Assembly (NCBI GenBank): GCA_000436755.1
Contig: FR887323.1
Span: 15,055-35,604 of the forward strand
Source of the DNA: Clostridium sp. CAG:253
Lineage (GTDB): Bacteria > Bacillota > Clostridia > Lachnospirales > Lachnospiraceae
Length of the DNA: 20,550 nt
Reading direction: 5' to 3'
Made by a program: the position numbers and the translations under genes. The notes beneath the pieces are model-generated. The model saw only the letters and a list, made by a program, of their open reading frames with translations. It ran no database searches and was not told the DNA's origin. Below, in pieces: positions 1 through 7,325 of the stretch. The first letter of the stretch is position 1; the number at the start of each line of letters is the position of its first letter.

Positions 1-14
1 TTGATTTAAATCAA
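1..14. repeat. Perfect 14-bp palindrome at the window edge
   Basis: TTGATTTAAATCAA is self-complementary. It lies in the presumed leader of the leftward gene, about 35 nt downstream of its predicted start site, where an operator would be possible. With no view of the neighbouring gene this remains open. Confidence 0.4.
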
Positions 15-55
15 TGAAACATTTTTTAAAACTTTATTTAATATTTATGTAACAT

Positions 56-83
56 ATTATAACATAGTTTTAAATAATTTCAA
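56..83 (-). promoter_or_regulatory. Possible sigma-A promoter for a gene left of the window
   Basis: On the minus strand TTGAAA (78-83) and TATAAT (56-61) are separated by 16 bases. Transcription would start near position 49 and run out of the window to the left. In such AT-rich DNA chance matches are common, though the -10 box is a perfect consensus. Confidence 0.4.
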
Positions 84-163
84 CCCTTCTGAAAAAAATT
101 ATACAGACACTTTTCAACAAACTTTTCTTTTTTATGTCAAATAGTATACTTTTCATATAAAAA

Positions 164-201
164 AGACATTATTTTTGTCTAATATGACAAAAATAATGTC
201 T
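164..201 (-). terminator. Rho-independent terminator of the operon
   Basis: AGACATTATTTTTGTC at 164-179 pairs perfectly over 16 bp with 186-201, with a 6-nt loop (180-185). On the minus strand the stem is followed by TTTTTATATG, so it ends transcription of the hisA-containing operon about 87 nt after the hisA stop. On the plus strand no T-run follows. The stem is long but AT-rich. Confidence 0.85.
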
Positions 202-272
202 CTTAAATATCAAAAAAAATAATTATTTATTTTTCAACCATAATCTATTACAAATTTGTTACAGATTTTCTT

Positions 273-288
273 ACATTATGCATAATGT
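273..288. repeat. Perfect 16-bp palindrome at the hisA stop codon
   Basis: ACATTATGCATAATGT reads the same on both strands and overlaps the first base of the hisA stop codon complement (288-290). It is too AT-rich and lacks a loop for a strong RNA hairpin, so a protein-binding site or chance palindrome are both possible. Confidence 0.5.
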
Positions 289-1061
289 TACATATTGTAC
301 AATGCAACGTCTTTATATTTTATATTACCTCCAAAAATGTCTAATGCACTCCCTATTGTAAAATCTACTTTTGAATTTCCCCTGTCATTTATAAATTCTA
401 CATCATTCATCGAATGTATGCCGCCCGCATATGTAACGGCATGTTTTTCAACCTTGCCAAGCATTTCAACAATTCTCTTTTCTATTCCGGCAGATTTTCC
501 CTCTACATCTACGGCGTGTACTAAAAATTCATCACAGTAACCACCTAATTTTTCAATAAGTTCAAGGTCAAACTTTTCTTTTGTCATTTTCTGCCATCTA
601 TCTGTCACTACATAATATTCATATCCGTCAAAGCGGCAGCTAAGGTCTAAAACAAGTCTGTTCTTTCCTATTAAATAAGAAAGATTTTTAAGTCGGTCAT
701 AATCAATAATACCATTTCTAAACACATAAGATGTAACTATGACATGAGATGCCCCAAGATTAAGATATCTCTCTGCATTGTCAATATTCACACCTCCGCC
801 AATCTGCATCTCTCCCGGATATGCTTCAAGTGCTTTTTTTGCCTGTTCAATATCCTTTTCATAATATTCGCTCTGTGCAGAATTCAAAATTATTATATGC
901 CCGCCTTTTAACCCGTCATTTTTATACATCTGTGCATAAAATCCTGCATCATTAAGTGATACAAAATTATCCTCAGCGTGATTATCTTTATCGCTTAGTG
1001 ACCCTCCTACTATCTGCTTAACGGAGCCGTTATGTATATCTATACATGGTCTGAACCTCAT
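288..1061 (-). CDS. hisA: ProFAR isomerase HisA, eukaryotic-type
   Basis: HisA catalyses the Amadori isomerisation of ProFAR to PRFAR, the fourth step of histidine biosynthesis, in the cytosol. The start is ATG 1061 with GGAGG five bases upstream; an in-frame GTG at 1073 overlaps that site. The 257-residue TIM barrel begins MRFRPCIDIHNGSVKQIVGG, with catalytic Asp in CIDIHNG, and has phosphate-binding QIGGGVN and TYAGGIHS. The stretches VIVTSYVF, NRLVLDLSCR, EFLVHAVDVEG and DFTIGSALDIFGGN follow the pattern I recall for fungal His6 and the eukaryotic-type HisA family rather than standard bacterial HisA (about 240 residues, with different loops). It is the last gene before the terminator, 12 nt after the previous stop. 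Its presence in a flagellar operon has no obvious functional link. Confidence 0.9.
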   Translation of the reverse strand: MRFRPCIDIHNGSVKQIVGGSLSDKDNHAEDNFVSLNDAGFYAQMYKNDGLKGGHIIILNSAQSEYYEKDIEQAKKALEAYPGEMQIGGGVNIDNAERYLNLGASHVIVTSYVFRNGIIDYDRLKNLSYLIGKNRLVLDLSCRFDGYEYYVVTDRWQKMTKEKFDLELIEKLGGYCDEFLVHAVDVEGKSAGIEKRIVEMLGKVEKHAVTYAGGIHSMNDVEFINDRGNSKVDFTIGSALDIFGGNIKYKDVALYNM

Positions 1062-1073
1062 AATATCCTCCAC

Positions 1074-1613
1074 TTATTTTTGTTTTGTAATAGTCTTTGC
1101 AATATCACTGAAATCATCATCTATGGAAAATTCATACTCGCCCGGTCTTATCTTGCTTGCATAATCGTTTTCTTTCATATAATCAACAAATTTGCCGGAA
1201 TCAGATATTATACCTTCATCTTCTAAATTATCTGCTACTTTTTTTGCCCAGTCTCCGCTGCTTATTGTGAGCTTTTTCTTTTCCTCTTTTATACTCTTCT
1301 CCATCTTCTTTTTTTCTTCTTCAAAAGTTTTGTCCTTTTTCTTTTTGTCAGATGCGTTTGAAGTTGGTACAGGTGTACTTTCTGTGTCGGAATTATTTTT
1401 TGTATTGTTTTCGTTTCCTAAAATTGAAGAACCTGAAGCTGTTTTTGTATTATCATAAATTGTATTGTTGCTGCTTGCAAATGTCATTCCCAGTTTCTTT
1501 GCTCTTGTAATAACAGCCGAATCAGATGTTCTTATTAGACAAGATATTCCAAGAATAACCGTAACAAACAAAACACCTGCTCCAAATCCTCTTAAAAAAG
1601 ATTTCTTATTCAT
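1074..1613 (-). CDS. Membrane-anchored protein with MltG/YceG-like N-domain module, no catalytic domain
   Basis: The 179-residue product starts at ATG 1613, with GGAG six bases upstream; a TTG four codons earlier is less likely. It has a basic start and one membrane segment (about residues 8-26), then a Ser/Thr/Asn/Lys-rich linker of about 85 residues. The C-terminal 65 residues (ISSGDWAKKVADNLEDEGII, then KFVDYMKENDYASKIRPGEY) resemble the LysM-like N-terminal module of the endolytic murein transglycosylase MltG: a sigma-like pattern of helices followed by RPGEYEFS. The large catalytic YceG domain of MltG is absent, so it is probably a cell-wall binding or regulatory protein. It ends 12 nt before hisA and is likely co-transcribed. 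Confidence 0.72.
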   Translation of the reverse strand: MNKKSFLRGFGAGVLFVTVILGISCLIRTSDSAVITRAKKLGMTFASSNNTIYDNTKTASGSSILGNENNTKNNSDTESTPVPTSNASDKKKKDKTFEEEKKKMEKSIKEEKKKLTISSGDWAKKVADNLEDEGIISDSGKFVDYMKENDYASKIRPGEYEFSIDDDFSDIAKTITKQK

Positions 1614-1636
1614 ATTTATCTCCAATCAATTGTTCA

Positions 1637-2437
1637 CTATCTTGCATTATATAAATCTATTACAAGTTTAACCTCGCCCTGACCGATAGACAACATCTTA
1701 GATATTTCCAAAACATTTCTTCCTTTTTTATATAATGCGATTATTTCGCTGTTTGAGTTAAGCTTGTTTTCACTCTTGTTGTTTTCCTCAAAAATGTTAT
1801 CGTCCTGTGTATGTGAGATATAAGCTTCATTCGTAATCTCAGCTATAGCCTTGGCTTCTTCCTCATCAAGAACCGTATTTTTTTCAGACTTTGAAACTTC
1901 ATCATTTTCAAAAACATTCTCTTTGCCGTTCTCAGACAATGTTGTTATTTCTTCGGCTTTAAGAAATTTCATTGTATCATCTTTAACATTCTCAACTTCC
2001 ATCTGTTTAAGTGCACTGTCAACATCTGAAAGCTGTTTCTTAACCTTTTGATAAGCTTTTGCTGTCTCATCACGCAAATCCGCATTAGTAGTATCTACGC
2101 TGTGTATCAGATTCTGAATTTCTTTTTCTTTTTCAGTCAGCATATTATATAAAAATACAGTCTCTTCATGATTTTTCTCTATTTTGTCGAATATTTCATT
2201 TGAGTATTCATTAAATCCCATTATCTTGTCATTAGATATCTGGCTGAATTTCTCATCCGCCTTATTTAATATTTCTTCCTCTGTCTTTTTAACTGCTTCC
2301 CTGATTTTCTCATCTATCTGTTCAGAATCAATTTCCGCTTTGACACCATCATTTTTCTTGTTGTCATTGGATAAACGAAAACTTGCTATCACTGCTCCCA
2401 ATCCAATGAGTATCATTATAATTTCTATTACTATCAT
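1637..2437 (-). CDS. Membrane-anchored coiled-coil protein, SwrB/DUF6115-like
   Basis: The 266-residue product has one N-terminal membrane segment (about residues 2-20), a long charged coiled-coil region (about 35-150), an acidic low-complexity stretch, and a C-terminal helix-turn-helix-like module of about 35 residues (EIIALYKKGRNVLEISKMLS followed by IGQGEVKLVIDLYNAR). This layout is the one seen in DUF6115 proteins and in Bacillus SwrB, which also lies downstream of the sigma-28 gene and stimulates flagellar export through FliP. Homology with SwrB is inferred from architecture and gene position, not from an alignment. The ATG at 2437 has GAGGAAAG upstream. The 79-nt gap before it is AT-rich with no clear promoter. 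Confidence 0.75.
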   Translation of the reverse strand: MIVIEIIMILIGLGAVIASFRLSNDNKKNDGVKAEIDSEQIDEKIREAVKKTEEEILNKADEKFSQISNDKIMGFNEYSNEIFDKIEKNHEETVFLYNMLTEKEKEIQNLIHSVDTTNADLRDETAKAYQKVKKQLSDVDSALKQMEVENVKDDTMKFLKAEEITTLSENGKENVFENDEVSKSEKNTVLDEEEAKAIAEITNEAYISHTQDDNIFEENNKSENKLNSNSEIIALYKKGRNVLEISKMLSIGQGEVKLVIDLYNAR

Positions 2438-2516
2438 TGTATCTCTTTCCTCGTTTCTTTATCATAAATACACGCTATAAATGTATGACATATATTTATC
2501 TTATATATCTTTATGA

Positions 2517-2831
2517 TTATATCTTTATGTCAAATAACCCGCCTTCAACCGGGTTCAATTTTTTCTCTTGTTCCTTGCCTTTATCATCTGCCCCCTTCTT
2601 GTTCTGCTTTTTGTATTTTCCTTTTCCTCCGCCTTTCTCATCATTCTTCAGTCCATCATTATTTGCTTTTCTTCTTGCAATCGTGGTTTTCATCTCTTTT
2701 TGAACATTCTGCTCAAATCCGGCTACAATCTGCTGCTGTTCACCCTCATGCTTAACTGTGTCCGTCTGTTGAATCTGTGACACTTCCTGTGATTTTGGCG
2801 GCATTGTTATATAATCTACGGTTAATGACAT
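2517..2831 (-). CDS. Small basic hydrophilic protein, unknown function
   Basis: Unrecognised 104-residue protein. The N-terminal third (MSLTVDYITMPPKSQEVSQI) looks ordered. The middle and C-terminus are rich in Lys, Gly, Asp and Gln and probably disordered (GGGKGKYKKQNKKGADDKGK), ending in GLFDIKI. No signal peptide or membrane segment is seen. The start ATG 2831 has a long purine ribosome site (AGGAGAGGAGGAGAG), and the gene follows fapA by 21 nt, which supports real translation and co-expression. From memory, similar short proteins with an N-terminal MSL-x-D and a lysine-rich tail ending in FDI-x-I occur after fapA in related bacteria; this should be treated as inference. Confidence 0.78.
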   Translation of the reverse strand: MSLTVDYITMPPKSQEVSQIQQTDTVKHEGEQQQIVAGFEQNVQKEMKTTIARRKANNDGLKNDEKGGGKGKYKKQNKKGADDKGKEQEKKLNPVEGGLFDIKI

Positions 2832-2852
2832 GGCTCTCCTCCTCTCCTAAAA

Positions 2853-4463
2853 TCAATATGACTTTACACGGATGTCTGCACCTTCTCTTATAAAGGTACA
2901 TCTGTGAGTTTCCGTATGAACAAATGTACTGATATTAGATATAACAATCTTTACTCCCGGATATGCTATATTCTCAACTCTGACCTTACCTCCATCCGAT
3001 GTTCTCTGCATTTCCTCATCTATTCTTTCATATGCTTCTGTTTCTTCTTCTATAGTCTGGTCTATTACTTTTATTCTCTCTGTTCCTTCTTTTATCAGTT
3101 TCATTTTTTCAGGTTCGAGTTTTCCCTTTGTCTGCATACGTTTCTGCAAAATTTTTAAATTCTTTACTATTGAATCTTTCTCATCAGTCATCTGGTCAAT
3201 ATGCTTTTCTATATTTCTATATCTCTCACCTAAAGTTGTATCAAACCCGACTTCCAATTCAGTCTGGGTTCCCATCGTTGACCCTGCAACCTTTGTTTCG
3301 ATTTTTGTTGTAGTCTTCACACTGCCCCCGGCTATCAGACCTCTTTTTCCATTTACGATAACGTCACCGTTCGCTGATATATTGCTGTGCATTATCGCAT
3401 CAGTGTAAATTGCACCACCTGATTTTACCGTTGCACTTTCAATAAAGTTTGAAATTACATCTCCCTTAGCTTCCATCACACCTTTGCCCATACCCTGCAT
3501 TCCTCTTTTTAGTACAATTTTGCCTTCTGATATAAGCATAGCTCCCTCAACAGCTCCATTAACCGTTATGTCTCCTGTTGCTTTCACTGTATAGCCTGTA
3601 ATTACATTTCCTTTAACTTCGACTGCACCGTCATAGTCAATATCACCCGTTGACGGTCCAACATCCCCTTCTATCGTATATGTATCTGTTACAAATACCA
3701 TATCATTTACAAGTGTGACATTTCCTGAAACGTCAGAATACATTTGCAATTTGTCATCTGACAAATGTATATTTTTTCCATGACGCAGTCTCTTGTTCCT
3801 GACTTTTTTAGGACGTATCATGTTTCCATAAACATCTTTTCCCGGTTCACCATAATCTATAGGTATCAGTGTAGCCAGTAGCTGACCTTCCTTTACACTC
3901 TCAATCATATCAAGTTTATGGAAATCAACACTTCCATCTTCACTCATTGTAGGCTTCAATGTCTTTTCGGCATTAAATGAATAGACTATTTCGGCATCAC
4001 TTCCATTTACGGGAAGTTTTGCTTTCGCCACAAGTATATCCATACAATACAATCTTGCTTTCAATGCTATCTCTATATTTTTTTCTATAATTCCATATTT
4101 CACACCATTTTGCTCTATAAGATTTTTCAATTCAGATGTCGAAAGCCTTGCACCTTTATCTGAAGGTGGATACAATCTAATTTTAGCGAGATAACCTTTT
4201 TTGTCAATTGATACAAGCCCAAATTCCTTTTCCGGAATTTGTTTTCCTTCCAACACCTTGACCAATACGTCTTTTTTACCTGAATTTGCATCTTCAACAA
4301 AATATTTTACAATACCTGAATCCACATCCTTCAAGTTCTTTTTGTCTAAATAATTTAAGACATCTTCAACGCTTAATTTTTCTCCTCCGTCAACTTCAGG
4401 ATAGGCTTTTAAATACATACCGTCATCTTTTTGAATTAACTGAAAAAATGCATTTCTCTTCAT
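2853..4463 (-). CDS. fapA: FapA/DUF342 family flagellar assembly protein
   Basis: DUF342 (FapA) proteins occur in many flagellated bacteria; in Vibrio a member links polar targeting and flagellar assembly, but the role in clostridia is not established. The start is ATG 4463, preceded by AAGGAGGAG; an in-frame extension to 4535 has no ribosome site. The 536-residue product has an N-terminal domain with DGMYLKAYPEVDGGEKLSVE and IRLYPPSDKGARLSTSELKN. A beta-helix region of short repeats (about residues 255-385: GDIDYDGAVEVKGNVITGYT and VKSGGAIYTDAIMHSNISAN) follows, then a coiled coil (about 400-475), and a beta-strand C-terminus. This is the full DUF342 layout. It follows fliA by about 90 nt. 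Confidence 0.92.
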   Translation of the reverse strand: MKRNAFFQLIQKDDGMYLKAYPEVDGGEKLSVEDVLNYLDKKNLKDVDSGIVKYFVEDANSGKKDVLVKVLEGKQIPEKEFGLVSIDKKGYLAKIRLYPPSDKGARLSTSELKNLIEQNGVKYGIIEKNIEIALKARLYCMDILVAKAKLPVNGSDAEIVYSFNAEKTLKPTMSEDGSVDFHKLDMIESVKEGQLLATLIPIDYGEPGKDVYGNMIRPKKVRNKRLRHGKNIHLSDDKLQMYSDVSGNVTLVNDMVFVTDTYTIEGDVGPSTGDIDYDGAVEVKGNVITGYTVKATGDITVNGAVEGAMLISEGKIVLKRGMQGMGKGVMEAKGDVISNFIESATVKSGGAIYTDAIMHSNISANGDVIVNGKRGLIAGGSVKTTTKIETKVAGSTMGTQTELEVGFDTTLGERYRNIEKHIDQMTDEKDSIVKNLKILQKRMQTKGKLEPEKMKLIKEGTERIKVIDQTIEEETEAYERIDEEMQRTSDGGKVRVENIAYPGVKIVISNISTFVHTETHRCTFIREGADIRVKSY

Positions 4464-4525
4464 ATCCCTTCTCCTCCTTGCAACCTGTACACATATCAAA
4501 TACACCACTCTTTTTCTATATACAC

Positions 4526-4560
4526 ATATAAGCACAAACCCTAAATGCCTGTGCTTATAT
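4526..4560 (-). promoter_or_regulatory. Inverted repeat (11-bp stem) over the fliA stop codon
   Basis: ATATAAGCACA at 4526-4536 pairs perfectly with TGTGCTTATAT at 4550-4560, with a 13-nt loop. In the transcript the hairpin contains the fliA stop codon and precedes fapA. No T-run follows on the minus strand (the next bases are GTGTATATAGAAAAA), so it does not look like a normal Rho-independent terminator. It could protect or process the transcript between fliA and fapA, or attenuate it weakly. Confidence 0.6.
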
Positions 4561-5331
4561 ATTCAATATGCTAAAAATGCCCATATTTTCTTTTCCGATT
4601 TTATCTCTCATCTTTTTTAATGCTTTAGTGTGAAGCTGGGACACTCTTGATTCAGATACTCCCAAAACCTTACTTATCTCTTTTAAAGTAAGCTCCTCAT
4701 AATAATAAAATGCTATAACTTTCTGCTCATTTTCATTTAGAGATTCAATTGCTTCTGCCAATGTCCTCTTCAATTCCTGACGATCTACTACCTGCTCCGG
4801 ACTTTCAAAACAAGATTTATTGTTACCCTCCGGGCTTATATCACTTCCCTGTTCAAGGTATTCATCAAGTGAAACAAGACTGGCAATCTGTGTCTGATTC
4901 ACAAGACCCTTAAGTTCTTCTTCAGACATATCGAGCTTTTCTGACAGTTCATCACTTGTTGCAGCACGACCATATTCGGCTTCTAAATCATGCATTGCCT
5001 GCTCAAGTTTTTTCTGCTTCTGTCTCAAAGTTCTCGGTATCCAATCCATCTTTCTTATCTGGTCAAGAATGGAACCTCTTATCCTTAGACTTGCATATGT
5101 TTCAAATTTCACTCCTTTTGTCAACTCAAACTTATCGATAGCATCAATCAGACCAAATATTCCATATCCTACTAAATCATCGTATTCAACCGTGTATCCA
5201 AGATACATTCCCAAACGCCCTGCTACTATCTTAACAAGACCTGAATATTCTAATATGAGTTTTTCTCTAATCTTAGGATTTTTTGTCTGCGAGTATTCTT
5301 CCCACAGCTCATTTTTGCTTTTTTCATCCAT
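4555..5331 (-). CDS. fliA: Flagellar sigma factor sigma-28 (FliA/SigD)
   Basis: Alternative sigma factor that directs transcription of late flagellar, chemotaxis and flagellin genes. The 258-residue product contains sigma region 2 (YDDLVGYGIFGLIDAIDKFE, then FETYASLRIRGSILDQIRKM and DWIPRTLRQKQK, characteristic of the FliA/WhiG group), region 3, and region 4 with a helix-turn-helix (ELTLKEISKVLGVSESRVSQ). Length is normal (Bacillus SigD 254). The ATG at 5331 has GAGGAAGG upstream. As in Bacillus, the sigma gene comes late in the operon, so its level may depend on transcript length. Its stop codon is inside a perfect inverted repeat at 4526-4560. Confidence 0.96.
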   Translation of the reverse strand: MDEKSKNELWEEYSQTKNPKIREKLILEYSGLVKIVAGRLGMYLGYTVEYDDLVGYGIFGLIDAIDKFELTKGVKFETYASLRIRGSILDQIRKMDWIPRTLRQKQKKLEQAMHDLEAEYGRAATSDELSEKLDMSEEELKGLVNQTQIASLVSLDEYLEQGSDISPEGNNKSCFESPEQVVDRQELKRTLAEAIESLNENEQKVIAFYYYEELTLKEISKVLGVSESRVSQLHTKALKKMRDKIGKENMGIFSILNI

Positions 5332-5367
5332 AGATATTTTTCCTTCCTCTACCGCTTAATATATCAC

Positions 5368-5673
5368 TTAATTCTCATCCTGGTCTGTTTTTTCAGTTTC
5401 ACTCTCTGAGACATCCTTATCTGACTCTTCTTTATCTTCTGCCTCAATATCTTCATCTGTCTGTTTATCTATTTCTTTTCTTAATACACTATTACTTATA
5501 AGAACCCTTTCTATAAGCCTTCTGACAAGACATCCGATTATATAAAACAATATCAGTGTCGCCAGTAATATCTCAAGTGCACGTGTAACCTCAACATCTT
5601 TCACAATACATACTATCGATATTACGGCTCCTGCCAGCAATGTTATAAATTTCGGTATAAACTCCGTTTTCAC
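5368..5673 (-). CDS. Small membrane protein with acidic tail, unknown function
   Basis: Unrecognised 101-residue protein between cheD and fliA. Two hydrophobic segments (about residues 9-25 and 31-49) form a probable membrane hairpin, followed by a basic patch (RRLIER) and a strongly acidic, Glu/Asp/Ser-rich C-terminal tail of about 35 residues (EDIEAEDKEESDKDVSESET). The start is GTG 5673 after a GGGGGG stretch; an ATG overlapping that stretch is out of frame and stops after five codons. The acidic tail would lie in the cytoplasm if the hairpin has both ends inside. Position within the operon suggests a flagellar or chemotaxis role, but no function can be assigned from the sequence. Bacillus has no gene at this place. 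Confidence 0.8.
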   Translation of the reverse strand: MKTEFIPKFITLLAGAVISIVCIVKDVEVTRALEILLATLILFYIIGCLVRRLIERVLISNSVLRKEIDKQTDEDIEAEDKEESDKDVSESETEKTDQDEN

Positions 5674-5688
5674 AAGATGCCCCCCATT

Positions 5689-6174
5689 TTAAATAGTTTT
5701 TACAGGTTTTCCAACTGACTTTATAACAAAATCACCGGTTTCCGGATAAAACTCAACCGTGCGACCATAATTTAAACCTGTATCCTCCGCAAGTATGCGT
5801 ATTCCTATACTTTTTAACTTTTCTTTAACCGCTTCAACATTCCTTTCACCTACACGTAGCATATCATTGTTTGAACTAAAAGCAAACATCTGTGCCCCGC
5901 CTGCAATTTTTGCCGTAAGCGAACTTTTTCTTGCACCTTCCTTTTCCAGCAATTCTATCAGATAATCAATACCCGTATCTGCGAATTTAGCTCTATTCTG
6001 ATTTTGTCTTACCTTTGTACTGTCAGGAAGCATAACGTGTACTAATCCAGCTATTTTAGTTGTTTTATCGTATAAAGCAACTCCAACACATGAACCAAGT
6101 CCAAGTGTTGTTATCGCATCTGGCGTATGACATATATTTAAATCTGCCATTCCAACCTTAATCATTTTTGCCAT
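5689..6174 (-). CDS. cheD: Chemoreceptor glutamine deamidase CheD
   Basis: CheD deamidates specific receptor glutamines and is controlled by CheC. The 161-residue product carries the Cys-His-Thr catalytic set of the family: Cys29 in LGLGSCVGVALYD, His46 in GLVHVMLPDS, and threonines at 22-23 just before the Cys. IAGGAQMFAFSSNNDMLRVG and GIRILAEDTGLNYGRTVEFY are further family stretches. Length is normal. The ATG at 6174 has AGGTGA six bases upstream. A second in-frame ATG at codon 4 is possible but lacks equally good spacing. Confidence 0.95.
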   Translation of the reverse strand: MAKMIKVGMADLNICHTPDAITTLGLGSCVGVALYDKTTKIAGLVHVMLPDSTKVRQNQNRAKFADTGIDYLIELLEKEGARKSSLTAKIAGGAQMFAFSSNNDMLRVGERNVEAVKEKLKSIGIRILAEDTGLNYGRTVEFYPETGDFVIKSVGKPVKTI

Positions 6175-6184
6175 TATAAATCAC

Positions 6185-6808
6185 CTATAATCCTAATGAT
6201 GTTAAAATCTGTCCATACGACTCAAGCGTCGGTATCAGTATGAAATAACCGCTGATATCTACATCAAGATCCTTAAACTTAGATTCAATCAACAAAGCTT
6301 TATCACCAAGTTTTCCAAACTCAATAGCTGGAACACTTAAAATAGCTCCAGCCATATCTACAGATAGATATGGTACCGAAGATGTTATTTTCATATTAGT
6401 TAATTCTGAAATTGATGACAAATATGCCCCGGCAATAATATTTCCAATCTCCATTAACGCAGACTGTTCCATCTCTGAAAAGTCTCCCTTATTTTCACCA
6501 GATACACATCCCATCAGCTGATCAACCAAAAGATGAGCAGCTGAACTTTCGAGTACGAACAACATCATACCATCTACATCACCTTCAAGTGATAACAATA
6601 TACCGGCAACAAGCGTTTCCGCTCCACCCACTATCTCTGCGAGTTCAGAAAAGCCCAGTAAATCTACCTTTGGAACACACATATCGATACGGGCATTTAT
6701 CAGTTGGGACAATGCAGTAGTTGCATTGCCCGCTCCTATATTTCCTATTTCGGTGAGGACATCAAATTCGATATCCTTTTCTGCTGAATTGTTATTATTT
6801 TCCTGCAC
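6185..6808 (-). CDS. cheC: CheY-P phosphatase CheC
   Basis: CheC dephosphorylates CheY-P and binds CheD, giving feedback in Gram-positive adaptation. The 207-residue product has two CheC active-site repeats: FDVLTEIGNIGAGNATTALS near residue 16, and SALMEIGNIIAGAYLSSISE near residue 113, each with the E-x2-N pair and a following proline (CVPKV; SVPYL). Length matches Bacillus CheC (about 209). The start is GTG 6808 with AGAGGTGAA upstream; no ATG lies between it and the conserved domain. The TAG stop lies inside the cheD ribosome site, pointing to coupled translation with its binding partner. Confidence 0.95.
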   Translation of the reverse strand: MQENNNNSAEKDIEFDVLTEIGNIGAGNATTALSQLINARIDMCVPKVDLLGFSELAEIVGGAETLVAGILLSLEGDVDGMMLFVLESSAAHLLVDQLMGCVSGENKGDFSEMEQSALMEIGNIIAGAYLSSISELTNMKITSSVPYLSVDMAGAILSVPAIEFGKLGDKALLIESKFKDLDVDISGYFILIPTLESYGQILTSLGL

Positions 6809-6832
6809 TTATTTCACCTCTGCTATTTCTTC

Positions 6833-7312
6833 CTAAACATTCTCTTTTTCAATTATTACAGATGCAATGTTAAGTAAAGAAACTAATCCGTCCCCATGTT
6901 TACCTATACCGCTAAGATACTGAACCATAGGATCAGCTGCATCTGAAACATTTGGTTTCTCAATTGATTCTTCGCCTAAAGTCACTACCTCTTTTACTTC
7001 ATCTACAATAATTCCTATAGCAGACTGTGGCTCAAGTTTAATTATTATAATTCGGGTGGTATTTGTATACTCGTCCGGTTCAAGACCAAATTTTAATCTT
7101 AAACTCATAACAGGTATAATATCACCTCTTAAATTTATTACACCTTTAAAATACGGCTGAGCCTTTGGTATTCTTGTAATACGCTGATTTCTTACGATAT
7201 TGTCAACGTATTTAATATCTATTCCATACTGCTCTGTTCCGATTCTAACAACAATATACTGTTTGCCTTCACTAACAGTTTCTATATTCTGTACATCATT
7301 CATATCTTCCAT
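6833..7312 (-). CDS. cheW: Chemotaxis coupling protein CheW
   Basis: CheW links chemoreceptors to CheA in the signalling array. The 159-residue product is a single CheW domain with the normal length. It shows the family core YIVVRIGTEQYGIDIKYVDN, then RITRIPKAQPYFKGVINLRG and DIIPVMSLRLKFGLE, and the later GIIVDEVKEVVTLGEESIE. The ATG at 7312 has GGAGGG seven bases upstream, overlapping the region just after the cheA stop, so it can be translated independently of the broken cheA frame. It lies between cheA and cheC as in Bacillus. Confidence 0.96.
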   Translation of the reverse strand: MEDMNDVQNIETVSEGKQYIVVRIGTEQYGIDIKYVDNIVRNQRITRIPKAQPYFKGVINLRGDIIPVMSLRLKFGLEPDEYTNTTRIIIIKLEPQSAIGIIVDEVKEVVTLGEESIEKPNVSDAADPMVQYLSGIGKHGDGLVSLLNIASVIIEKENV

Positions 7313-7325
7313 TGTCAGACCCTCC

